Positions 35,716-43,824 of a stretch of DNA of 64,000 bases are shown in pieces; the stretch's first letter is position 1, and each line of letters opens with the position of its first letter. The position numbers were made by a program, and so were the translations under genes. Origin of the DNA: JTS-RE37 sp041743975 (lineage in GTDB: Bacteria; Bacteroidota; Bacteroidia; Flavobacteriales; Flavobacteriaceae); contig JBGTLT010000074.1 of NCBI GenBank assembly GCA_041743975.1, forward strand, positions 1 through 64,000. The letters are read 5' to 3'. The notes below the pieces were generated by a model, which ran no database searches, was not told the origin of the DNA, and worked only from the letters and a program-made list of their open reading frames with translations.

Positions 35716-37370
35716 TTCCTGATACTCGATATTGGTTCCTCTTACTTTTGATTTTCCTGGTTTACCTCACAGGCATATGTGTGCCATTGTTCGAAAACGA
35801 TTCGGCACAGTTCGCCGTGATGGCCATGAGAATGGTTCAGGAAAACGACTTTTTCAGCCTGTTTAAGGGGCCGGAACCTTATTTGGACAAACCTCACCTG
35901 CATTTCTGGCTTGCTGCCCTCTCCTTTAAATTATTTGGGATCCATGACTGGGCCTACCGGATTCCGGGCATACTGGCCCTCTTTTTGGGAGCCTACAGCT
36001 GTTACGGACTGGGTTCCCTCCTTTATAACAAGGAGGTAGGGAAGGTATCTTCCCTGGTTTTCATGACTGCACAAACCATTGTACTGGCCGCAATAGATGT
36101 CCGCACGGACGCAGTACTCACGGGCTTTACCATCTTTGCAATCTGGCAACTTGCAACGTATATAGAACGCAACTCCCTTACCAGCTTAGTATTCGGCGCC
36201 TTTGGCGCCGGGATGGCATTTTCTACAAAGGGCCAGATAGCACTGCTTGTCATAGGGTTGCCGTTGCTATGCCACCTTGTCTATTCACGGAAATGGCAGC
36301 GATTGATAAACTGGAGGGTATTGGTGGGGATCCTCTTTTTTGCCCTTGCCATTGCACCCATGCTCTATGCTTATTACCTGCAGTTTGATATGCATCCTGA
36401 ACTGACTATCAGGGGCAGGAACAACAGGAGCGGACTGCTTTTTATCTTTTGGGAGCAGAGTTTTGAACGCCTTAGCGGAGAAGGGATTGGCAAGAACAGC
36501 AGTGATTATTTTTTCTTTTTTCATAGTTTCCTATGGGTATTCCTTCCCTGGACCATCCTTGGGCTCGCAGCATATTGGACCCGATTGAGGTTGTTTGTAA
36601 GTTCCCGATTCAGGTTTACAGAGGGTAATGAATTTTTAACGTTGGGAGGTATTACACTCATATTTATCATCATCAGTTTTGCCCAGTTTAAACTGCCCCA
36701 TTACCTGAATATTGTAATCCCTTTATTTGCGGTGCTTACTGCATCTTTTCTGTTTCAGTTGCGCAGTGCTGATCGGAGGAAGTCACTGAAGGCCTTCCTG
36801 GGGATACAGTATTTTATTTTGAGCTTGCTGTACATTGCCTCCGTACTGATCTGTTTCTATGTTTTTAAGTTTGACGGGCCCTACACTTATATCTGGGTGG
36901 TGTTCTTACTTCTCCTGATTATTTATTACAGTTTAAAACAGGAGAACTATTATCTCAAGACCATAACTGTTTCGGTATGCAGTGCCGTTATGCTAAATGC
37001 GGTACTCAACCTGCATTTTTATCCGTCGTTGCTACGATACCAGGGAGGATTGGCGATGGCCCGACTGGTGGAAGATAAGGGTATACCTGTGGACAAAATC
37101 CATAAACTGACATCAGAACATACCTGGGCCCTTGATTTTTACAACCAAAAGCCTGTTATTTTCACACCCTTGAGCCAGATTGAAGGTCAAAAGGATATTT
37201 GGATCTATGCCAATGATGCAAATCTTAAATCCCTGCGCAATTACGGGTTCGATTGGGACAAGCAATATTCCGTCAACCAGTTCCGGATTACAAGGCTGCA
37301 GGCCAAATTCCTGAATTCTTCCACCCGCCATAAGGTGCTGAACAAAATGCACCTGATACACCTCTACTGA
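35712..37370 (+). CDS. ArnT-like integral membrane glycosyltransferase (GT83)
   Basis: The 552-residue protein starts at the ATG at 35712, overlapping PAP2 by four bases. About 12 membrane segments follow the PMT/ArnT pattern: the first periplasmic loop has the acidic pair in PLFENDSAQFAVMAMRM, then LDKPHLHFWLAALSFKLFGI, and a soluble C-terminal part. GT-C enzymes of this type use polyprenyl-phosphate sugars to modify lipid A or other surface acceptors. A GT2 synthase and a flippase-like protein on the opposite strand directly downstream could supply the donor. The 3' end overlaps the convergent gene by seven bases. Confidence 0.88.
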   Translation: MIPDTRYWFLLLLIFLVYLTGICVPLFENDSAQFAVMAMRMVQENDFFSLFKGPEPYLDKPHLHFWLAALSFKLFGIHDWAYRIPGILALFLGAYSCYGLGSLLYNKEVGKVSSLVFMTAQTIVLAAIDVRTDAVLTGFTIFAIWQLATYIERNSLTSLVFGAFGAGMAFSTKGQIALLVIGLPLLCHLVYSRKWQRLINWRVLVGILFFALAIAPMLYAYYLQFDMHPELTIRGRNNRSGLLFIFWEQSFERLSGEGIGKNSSDYFFFFHSFLWVFLPWTILGLAAYWTRLRLFVSSRFRFTEGNEFLTLGGITLIFIIISFAQFKLPHYLNIVIPLFAVLTASFLFQLRSADRRKSLKAFLGIQYFILSLLYIASVLICFYVFKFDGPYTYIWVVFLLLLIIYYSLKQENYYLKTITVSVCSAVMLNAVLNLHFYPSLLRYQGGLAMARLVEDKGIPVDKIHKLTSEHTWALDFYNQKPVIFTPLSQIEGQKDIWIYANDANLKSLRNYGFDWDKQYSVNQFRITRLQAKFLNSSTRHKVLNKMHLIHLY

Positions 37371-38248
37371 GACCGGCCTTCGTTTGTAAGGACCAGATCA
37401 GGCTTTTTGAAATGATAAAGGATACCTGTCAAAGAGACGAAAGCTGTGATCAGGAAGAATACCATGCTGATAGTGACCGAGGAATTCTGATCGAGATCAA
37501 GCCATGTTGCCCCATAAAAAAACACTACTTCCCTGCTTCCGATACCTCCAATGGTGAGCGGAAGAACAGCTACAATGGACGATAACAGGAAGATAAACAA
37601 GTAAAAGATGGTATATGTTTCTATTCCCAGGGCTTTCAGGATAAACCAGGCGCTGATCAGCTGTGCTAATTGCACCAGGGCCGAATAACCGGATGACTTC
37701 CAGAAAACGGGCAGTAAATAAGGAAAGAATTTGCGGTGTATCCACCAAAAGGCCACCGCGCTGATCAGTGCCACTGCCGCAAAAATAATCTTGTACTCAC
37801 GGACAATCTCAGCAGTCATGAACAATGCGAGTATACAGGCATAGATGACCAGCAACAAAAGGCCGCTGAACCTGTCGATGAGCAACACGCCTACAACCTT
37901 CCTGGTGGGAATATCGAACTTTTTTTTGATGAGATACCCTTTATAGGCATCCCCGCCAATCCCTCCCGGGAGGAACAGATTATAGAACATCCCAAGAAGG
38001 TAGAGTTTTAGGTTGCTGAGGGTGGATAGCATTAAGTTCAGGTGATGGAAGTAGGTATTGAGCCGGTACGCGGCCAGCAGTTTGGAGAGGATAAAGAAAA
38101 GGGTGGCCAGCATAAGATACCATGGGTCCGCTTCTTTCAGGATGTCCAGTACATCCTGCAATGCTATTTTGGTGAATACAAAATAAATCAGTACAACGCT
38201 GCTGACTATTTTAAGGAGTGTCAGCCCCTTTTTATGCAGATTTGCCAC
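37364..38248 (-). CDS. Lysylphosphatidylglycerol-synthase-type flippase-like membrane protein
   Basis: The 294-residue protein has seven to eight membrane segments and the PF03706-type (UPF0104/AglD) pattern: KIVSSVVLIYFVFTKIALQDV, the PGGIGGDAYKGYLIKK loop, VGVLLIDRFSGLLLL and the late AVLPLTIGGIGSREVVFF. Members are linked with lipid or polyprenyl-sugar handling and lack the catalytic domain of MprF. Its start lies 17 bases inside the GT2 gene, so the pair is translationally coupled. Confidence 0.88.
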   Translation of the reverse strand: MANLHKKGLTLLKIVSSVVLIYFVFTKIALQDVLDILKEADPWYLMLATLFFILSKLLAAYRLNTYFHHLNLMLSTLSNLKLYLLGMFYNLFLPGGIGGDAYKGYLIKKKFDIPTRKVVGVLLIDRFSGLLLLVIYACILALFMTAEIVREYKIIFAAVALISAVAFWWIHRKFFPYLLPVFWKSSGYSALVQLAQLISAWFILKALGIETYTIFYLFIFLLSSIVAVLPLTIGGIGSREVVFFYGATWLDLDQNSSVTISMVFFLITAFVSLTGILYHFKKPDLVLTNEGRSQ

Positions 38249-39191
38249 CTATGGTAATATTTTTGATACGGTATGGCCGTTTGTTTTGTGATTCATAATA
38301 TGTCCGGATCAGGAGTTCCATGACAATCCCAATAGTGAATAATTGTATTCCCGCAAGGATGAACATCATTCCAAAAATCAATAAAGGACGTGTACCGATA
38401 TCTTCCCCGAATGCAACCTTTACCACCAGAAGGTATATATTGATGAGGATACCAAGGATTATCAGCAGTACCCCGAAGATACCAAACAGGTGAAGGGGCC
38501 TTTGAAAATATTTCCGGATAAACAGCAGCAGCATCATATCTGCAACAACTTTGAATACCCTTTCCAGGCCGTATTTTGATTCCCCGGCATGCCGGGCATG
38601 ATGCACTACCGGAACCTGTTTTATCTGCGCTCCTTCCAGATGGGCCAGGAGCGTAATGAAACGGTGCATCTCCCCGTAAAGGTTGAGGTCTTTCGCGATA
38701 TCCCTGGTAAATACCTTTAATGCGCAGCCATTGTCTTTGATGTCTAGTTTAGTGATGCGCCTCACCAGGAAATTCGCAATTTTAGAAGGGATCTTTTTGA
38801 TAACGGAATCCTGCCGTTTCTGGCGAATCCCGGTAACTACATCAAATTCACCACTTAAGGCAAATTCCAGCATCTGTGGGATATCTGCCGGGTCATTCTG
38901 AAGGTCCCCGTCCATAGTGATAATATATTCCCCCTCGGCATAATCGATCCCCGCAGCAAGGGCAAGGCTTTGTCCATAGTTTTTTTTAAGTGCCAGCAAA
39001 TGAACATGCGGATCCTGGAGTGCCTTAACGGCCTTTCGTGTACCGTCACTGGAAAAGTCATCCACATAGATGATCTGGTAGTTGTAACCCTGAAGGCTTT
39101 CATTGATCTTGTCAGTTAGGAGCCTTACATTGTCCACTTCATTATAAAGCGGGATAACTAAGGAGAGAAGGGAATCAGTATTGGGAATCAT
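38232..39191 (-). CDS. Polyprenyl-phosphate glycosyltransferase, GT2 (ArnC/GtrB/DPM-like)
   Basis: The 319-residue protein has an N-terminal GT-A domain (LSLVIPLYNEVDNV, YVDDFSSDGT, the metal motif in ITMDGDLQNDP, VTGIRQKRQDS) and two C-terminal membrane helices (about 230-300). Such enzymes move a sugar from a nucleotide donor to polyprenyl phosphate on the cytoplasmic face. With the flippase-like gene downstream and the ArnT-like gene beyond, it completes a plausible synthesise, flip and transfer route. Confidence 0.93.
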   Translation of the reverse strand: MIPNTDSLLSLVIPLYNEVDNVRLLTDKINESLQGYNYQIIYVDDFSSDGTRKAVKALQDPHVHLLALKKNYGQSLALAAGIDYAEGEYIITMDGDLQNDPADIPQMLEFALSGEFDVVTGIRQKRQDSVIKKIPSKIANFLVRRITKLDIKDNGCALKVFTRDIAKDLNLYGEMHRFITLLAHLEGAQIKQVPVVHHARHAGESKYGLERVFKVVADMMLLLFIRKYFQRPLHLFGIFGVLLIILGILINIYLLVVKVAFGEDIGTRPLLIFGMMFILAGIQLFTIGIVMELLIRTYYESQNKRPYRIKNITIGGKSA

Positions 39192-39259
39192 CCATATGAT
39201 TTATGGTTGGCACAAATTTAGGCTTTTACATTTAATGGGGGATACCTGCCAGGCGTACT

Positions 39260-40312
39260 TTATCGGTTGCTACCCTTGTTGGTATAATATTCCAACAATT
39301 CCTCAGCTGCCCTGAATGGGGATTTTAAATTTGCCTGCACTTCCGCCATCATTTTATTCAATCTTTTTTGAACTCCGGGATGTCGGTAAAATTCGGTTTT
39401 AAGGAAATCATCTACGGCCTGAAGGAGCCAGTTTTTATTTTGATCTTTCCTATGCAACTCCAGATGCCCGTTCAGGGTATTTTCGCTGAGGAAGCCTGTT
39501 ATCAGTTTCCATACTTCTGCTATCCCTTCACCCTTTAAAGCAGAGCAATTGAGGACTTTCGGAACCCATCCGTTGTTTTTGGGAGGATACAGGTGGAGTG
39601 CCCGTTCAAACTGGGACCGTGCCTGTGTGGCATACTTAACATTGCTGCCATCTGTTTTGTTGATTACTATGGCATCAGCCATTTCAATTATCCCCCTCTT
39701 AATGCCCTGTAATTCGTCACCCGCGCCTGCAATTTTCAACAGGAGAAAGAAATCCACCATACTGTGGACGGCAAATTCACTCTGGCCTACGCCCACCGTT
39801 TCAATGAGGATCACTTCAAACCCGGCTGCCTCACACAACAGGATACTTTCACGCGTTTTACGGGCGACTCCGCCAAGCGACTCCCCGGAGGGAGAAGGCC
39901 TGATAAATGCAGCAGGGTTTTTTGCGAGTTCCGGCATCCGGGTTTTGTCGCCCAGGATGCTTCCCCTGCTCAGGGAACTGCTGGGGTCCACGGCCAGAAC
40001 AGCCACTTTTTTCCCCTCTCCCGTGAGCAGTTTCCCAAATGCCTCTATAAAAGTACTTTTACCTACCCCCGGAACTCCGGTGATACCAATCCTTACACTT
40101 TTTATGTCTTTGGACAGGCAACTTTCCACAATGGAATGGGCTTTATCCCGGTCTGCTTTTTTAGTGCTTTCAATCGATGTAAGGGCACGGGCGAGTAATG
40201 CAATATCTCCTTTATGGATACCTTCAATGAGTACTTCCGGAGAGGGCTGCATTTTTCGCTTGTCCTTAATCCTGTCCGCACTTGCTGCCCCGATATGTTT
40301 CGTACGCCCCAA
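39260..40312 (-). CDS. meaB: Methylmalonyl-CoA mutase-associated GTPase
   Basis: This 350-residue P-loop GTPase protects and reactivates adenosylcobalamin-dependent methylmalonyl-CoA mutase. Visible motifs are Walker A (RIGITGVPGVGKSTFIEAFG), VAVLAVDPSSSLSRGSILGDKTRM (switch region), the ETVGVGQSE segment and NKTDGSN (base recognition), followed by the C-terminal helical dimerisation arm. No mutase gene is adjacent. It ends just upstream of nothing related; the DUF2911 gene precedes it by two bases on the same strand, so they are co-transcribed. Confidence 0.95.
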   Translation of the reverse strand: MGRTKHIGAASADRIKDKRKMQPSPEVLIEGIHKGDIALLARALTSIESTKKADRDKAHSIVESCLSKDIKSVRIGITGVPGVGKSTFIEAFGKLLTGEGKKVAVLAVDPSSSLSRGSILGDKTRMPELAKNPAAFIRPSPSGESLGGVARKTRESILLCEAAGFEVILIETVGVGQSEFAVHSMVDFFLLLKIAGAGDELQGIKRGIIEMADAIVINKTDGSNVKYATQARSQFERALHLYPPKNNGWVPKVLNCSALKGEGIAEVWKLITGFLSENTLNGHLELHRKDQNKNWLLQAVDDFLKTEFYRHPGVQKRLNKMMAEVQANLKSPFRAAEELLEYYTNKGSNR

Positions 40313-40314
40313 TA

Positions 40315-40875
40315 TTACCGGTTAATGGGGACCTGGATTTTTGTTTGGTCCCAGATGAGATCAAGGTATAACTGCCCGGAATCCTCAAACTTGATGGTGA
40401 AACTTTCCTCCTGGCTGGGCAAGGCTATTACAGGAACTTCCATCAGCAATACGTCCCGTGATTCATCCCGGGTGGTATTCCTGCCACCACTGCTTAAGGT
40501 AACCCCCCAATCCGGGACTTCATCATTGAACATAACTTTCCAGTGCCGCTCGCCGGGTATGGTCCAAAGGGAATAAGTCCCTGCTTTCAAATCCTGGGTG
40601 CCGATTTTTATGTCTGTGGCTGTTGAAAAAGTAGTGGGTTCATTAGCACCTGTGCGCCACACTTCATCATAGGGAACCAATTCCCCGAAAATGATCCGAC
40701 CCTTTTTGAATGGACTGCTGTAGTATACTGTGAGGTTCATTCCATTCTTGTCATAGTTGGCAACCTTTTGCGGGCTGTTTTTCTTGGTCTGTTCCTTCAG
40801 GTAGGGCATCCCGACGAAAACAAACAAAATCGCGACAGCTGCGAAAACGATCAGGATCCATCTTAAAACTTTCAT
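40315..40875 (-). CDS. Membrane-anchored DUF2911 protein
   Basis: The 186-residue protein has one N-terminal membrane helix (residues 5-23) and a periplasmic DUF2911 domain: NLTVYYSSPFKKGRIIFGELVPYDEVWRTGANEPTTF, LKAGTYSLWTIPG, WKVMFNDEVPDWGV and the C-terminal QLYLDLIWDQTKIQVPI. The domain is common in Bacteroidota and of unknown function. Only two bases lie between its stop and the meaB start. Confidence 0.9.
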   Translation of the reverse strand: MKVLRWILIVFAAVAILFVFVGMPYLKEQTKKNSPQKVANYDKNGMNLTVYYSSPFKKGRIIFGELVPYDEVWRTGANEPTTFSTATDIKIGTQDLKAGTYSLWTIPGERHWKVMFNDEVPDWGVTLSSGGRNTTRDESRDVLLMEVPVIALPSQEESFTIKFEDSGQLYLDLIWDQTKIQVPINR

Positions 40876-41200
40876 AGAGTTGCAAATTAATAGTTGTCCT
40901 AATTTACTAAATCAAATTCAAAAAAAGCACCCACGTAATAGCTTTCTGCGGTGCCCGTAATATCCTGCAGGACGCTGAAATTATTTTTAATCAAAAGAAT
41001 TCCCCGGGGCTTTTGCCCCGGGGCACCTCTCATCAGAATCGGTCGAAACCGCCTATAGGTTAGGAGTAATTCTTTATTTGTACCTTGTTTTGAGTGGATA
41101 GCAATAAATTTTTCTTAAAATCAATTTTTTTTGCAACACTTAATTTATTCCCCCGTCCTTAAGGATACAACAACTGAAACCGTATTTGGAAACTGGCCAT
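40876..41200. other. Divergent intergenic region upstream of the sigma factor operon
   Basis: This 325-base gap separates the leftward DUF2911-meaB pair from the rightward sigma factor operon. It contains one striking GC-rich hairpin (listed separately) in otherwise AT-rich sequence, with TTTATTTG/TTTTG-like runs near 41070-41095 and a long T tract at 41126-41134. No gene is evident. Confidence 0.5.
41002..41023. repeat. GC-rich hairpin, 9-bp perfect stem with TTTT loop
   Basis: CCCCGGGGC at 41002-41010 pairs perfectly with GCCCCGGGG at 41015-41023. Each arm is itself nearly palindromic. It lies between divergent genes, so neither flanking gene would end here. No T-run follows on the plus strand; on the minus strand AATTCTTTT follows. 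An operator, structured leader or relic terminator are all possible. Confidence 0.55.
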
Positions 41201-41743
41201 ATGTTTCAACCTGAGCTTATAGAGCAATGTAAGGCGAACGATCGGAAAGCACAATTAAAGCTTTACAGGCAATATTGTGATGGGATGTATTCTGTTGCCA
41301 TGCGTTTTTTGAAGAATCCGGACGATGCGGAAGACGTATTGCAGGAATCATTTATAAAAGCGTTCCAGAAATTGCACCAGTTTCGAGGGGACGTAACATT
41401 CGGGGCCTGGCTTAAAAAAATTGTCATCCATAAAAGCCTCGATTTTATAAGATCAAGGAAGGAACAATTCGTGGAACTAAAAGAGAATGCACTGCATTTT
41501 GTGGAAGATGAGGATTGGACCATTGCGGATGGTATCGCGGTGGAGGAAGTAAAATGTGCCATAGAGCAATTGCCGGACAAATACCGGTTTGTAGTGCAGT
41601 TATACCTCCTGGAAGGGTATGATCACGGGGAAATAGCACAGATACTCGATATAGAGAAGACCACATGCAGAACACGTTTGCTCAGGGGAAAAGGGCAATT
41701 AAAGGAATCATTAAAAAGCAATTGTTATGGCACAAGACCTTAG
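41201..41743 (+). CDS. ECF-type RNA polymerase sigma factor
   Basis: The 180-residue protein (ATG at 41201; an upstream TTG is less likely) has sigma region 2 (LYRQYCDGMYSVAMRFLKNPDDAEDVLQESFIKAFQ) and region 4 (EQLPDKYRFVVQLYLLEGYDHGEIAQILDIEKTTCRTRLLRGKGQLKE), with no region 1 or 3. It would direct RNA polymerase to envelope-related promoters. The stop overlaps the next gene by 17 bases; that gene encodes a membrane protein fitting an anti-sigma factor. Confidence 0.94.
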   Translation: MFQPELIEQCKANDRKAQLKLYRQYCDGMYSVAMRFLKNPDDAEDVLQESFIKAFQKLHQFRGDVTFGAWLKKIVIHKSLDFIRSRKEQFVELKENALHFVEDEDWTIADGIAVEEVKCAIEQLPDKYRFVVQLYLLEGYDHGEIAQILDIEKTTCRTRLLRGKGQLKESLKSNCYGTRP

Positions 41744-42311
41744 AAAATTATTCAATCAGGAAAGGGCGAAGCACTATCCGATGAAGGAAGGGCACGAGGA
41801 CCGGTTTACCGATCGGTTGGACAAGGCTCTTCCGCAAAAAAAACAATCAGGGTTTTTCTTCCTTCGGATTGCGGCCGCTATATTGATATTGGTATGTGCT
41901 GGCTTTTTGGCCTATCAGCAATTCCATCAGGAAGAAATACCCGCTGCCACCATTGTAAATAGTGAAAGCCTGAATGAAGGGCAGGAAGGGATTTCACTCG
42001 GTGACCTGTCGCCAGATCTCAAAAAAGTTGAAGATTACTATGTGGTGAATATCAACCTGGCCCTTGCCGACTTAGAGATATCTTCCGAGAATAAGTCCCT
42101 GGTTGATGATTATATGAAACGCCTGGGAGAATTGAACCTGGAATATTCCAAATTGAATAATGAATTGAACCAAATTGGCCCCAATGACCAGACTATTACC
42201 GCCCTGATCAAAAATTTACAGTTGCGGCTACAGTTATTGCAGAAGTTAAAATTAAAAATGAACGAATTTAAATCAATACAAAATGAACCAGTTACAGCGA
42301 ATATTTTGTAA
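41727..42311 (+). CDS. Probable membrane-spanning anti-sigma factor
   Basis: The 194-residue protein has a cytosolic N-terminus (1-42), a single membrane helix (about 43-62) and a periplasmic part rich in leucine heptads (about 110-185, LNLEYSKLNNELNQIG, LQLRLQLLQKLKLKM) that suggests a coiled coil. It overlaps the sigma gene by 17 bases and the next gene by 29, indicating tight coupling. The zinc-binding HxxxCxxC anti-sigma motif is absent, so the call rests on topology and position. Confidence 0.75.
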   Translation: MAQDLRKLFNQERAKHYPMKEGHEDRFTDRLDKALPQKKQSGFFFLRIAAAILILVCAGFLAYQQFHQEEIPAATIVNSESLNEGQEGISLGDLSPDLKKVEDYYVVNINLALADLEISSENKSLVDDYMKRLGELNLEYSKLNNELNQIGPNDQTITALIKNLQLRLQLLQKLKLKMNEFKSIQNEPVTANIL

Positions 42312-43773
42312 TAATGGGACTTTGATCCTCTGTGTTTTATGCACCGGGGCCTATGGTCAAAAACAAAGCAAAACCTATAAGGAATCCTTTAATGTTGGCG
42401 TGGATGCAGTGATCGATATCAACACCAGTTATGCGGATATTGAATTTGAAACCTGGGATAAGAACCAGGTTGTCATTGAAGGGACCATTGAATTGGAAGG
42501 GGCCACCCCGGAGGAAGCCAAAACCTATTTTGAAAAGGACGGCATTATAATCCTGGGAAACAGCAAAACCATTGAAATAAGTACCAAGCCCGAGGATGCC
42601 TGGTTTTACAGGCATGGTAACGGGAATATCGATGTCCGTGATTTTGTGATCGATATACCGGAATTCCCGGAATTGGAACCCCTTTTTATCGATATCGAAT
42701 TCCCGGATTTCCCTGAAATTCCTGAAATGCCTGAAATGATGGAAATGCCCCCAATGCCTCCCATCAATATGCGCAATTTTGATTATGCCGCCTACGCAAA
42801 GGACGGGGAAAAATACATGAAAAAATGGAAGGAAGAATTTGATCAGAATTTTGACAAAGATTATAAAAAACGAATGGAAGAGTGGAGTGCGCGGATGAAA
42901 GAGCGGGCTGATGAATGGAAAGAAAGGAGCCAGGAACGGAATGAAGCCAGGGAAGAGATGATGAGGGAACGGGAACAACTGATGAAGGAACGTGAAAAAT
43001 TAAGGGAGGAAGCACAGGATGACCGTGAGAGGGCGATGGAGGACCGAAAACAGGGTTTAAGTAAGGAAAGGGAAGCCAGGGATGCTTATTACAGCATCTT
43101 GAAAAGGGATAGTCTGCATGGTGGACCCACTATCTTCTTCGGTTCCTCAAATAAGGGCAATAAGGAATTCAAGATCAAGAAGAGCATTAAGGTTAAAATG
43201 CCCAAATCTGCAAAGCTGAAGATGAATGTTCGCCATGGGGAAGTAAAACTGGCAGAGAATACCCTGGACCTGAATGCAACCTTGTCTTACGCAAGGTTGC
43301 ATGCGGCCACCATTGAGGGGGATAAGACCAATATCATCGCCTCCTATTCCCCTGTTACCGTCCAGCATTGGGACAATGGGAGGCTGAATATCAATTTTTC
43401 GGACGAAGTAGCCCTGAAGGATGTAAGGTTCCTGGACCTGAGCGCCAATTCTTCAGAGGTAACCATAAACAGGCTTTTGCAAAGTGCGTTTATAAAAAAT
43501 AACCTGGGTGCCCTCCATATCAATTCTATTTCAAAAAACTTTAAGGATATGGATATTTCTATGCAGAATGGCGAATTGTTTTGTGCCCTCCCGGCTACCG
43601 CCTACACTATTTATGTGAATGGAACGTCTTCCAAACTGAGCAGTCCGGCCAATTTGGTCATGGAGGTGACCAAAAGCAAGAACAGCACCATACATCAAGG
43701 GTATAACCTTACGAAAAATTCAGAAAGGTCTATCGTAATAAATACCCAATACAGTGAAGTAGTGCTCCAATGA
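42283..43773 (+). CDS. Exported DUF4097-like protein with charged helical insert
   Basis: The 496-residue protein has a signal peptide ending near AYGQ (residue 26). Flanking portions (about 30-120 and 290-496) are beta-repeat-like (INTSYADIEFETWDKNQVVIEG, VKMPKSAKLKMNVRHGEVKLA, SANSSEVTINRLL), as in DUF4097 adhesin-type domains. Between them lie a Pro/acidic segment (126-160) and a highly charged helix (170-270, rich in Glu, Arg, Lys and Met). This trio of sigma, anti-sigma and DUF4097-like protein recurs in Flavobacteriaceae. Function is unknown; a surface or periplasmic structural role is inferred. Confidence 0.78.
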   Translation: MNQLQRIFCNNGTLILCVLCTGAYGQKQSKTYKESFNVGVDAVIDINTSYADIEFETWDKNQVVIEGTIELEGATPEEAKTYFEKDGIIILGNSKTIEISTKPEDAWFYRHGNGNIDVRDFVIDIPEFPELEPLFIDIEFPDFPEIPEMPEMMEMPPMPPINMRNFDYAAYAKDGEKYMKKWKEEFDQNFDKDYKKRMEEWSARMKERADEWKERSQERNEAREEMMREREQLMKEREKLREEAQDDRERAMEDRKQGLSKEREARDAYYSILKRDSLHGGPTIFFGSSNKGNKEFKIKKSIKVKMPKSAKLKMNVRHGEVKLAENTLDLNATLSYARLHAATIEGDKTNIIASYSPVTVQHWDNGRLNINFSDEVALKDVRFLDLSANSSEVTINRLLQSAFIKNNLGALHINSISKNFKDMDISMQNGELFCALPATAYTIYVNGTSSKLSSPANLVMEVTKSKNSTIHQGYNLTKNSERSIVINTQYSEVVLQ

Positions 43774-43824
43774 TCACATGCTATCCATTCAACATTCTCA
43801 GACACCGGCCGTCGTACAACTGAT

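Noticed and set aside
42337..42978. Long open frame of about 213 codons on the minus strand
   Set aside because: It is the mirror of the Pro/Glu- and charge-rich insert of the DUF4097-like gene; low-complexity purine-rich coding sequence leaves the opposite strand free of stops.
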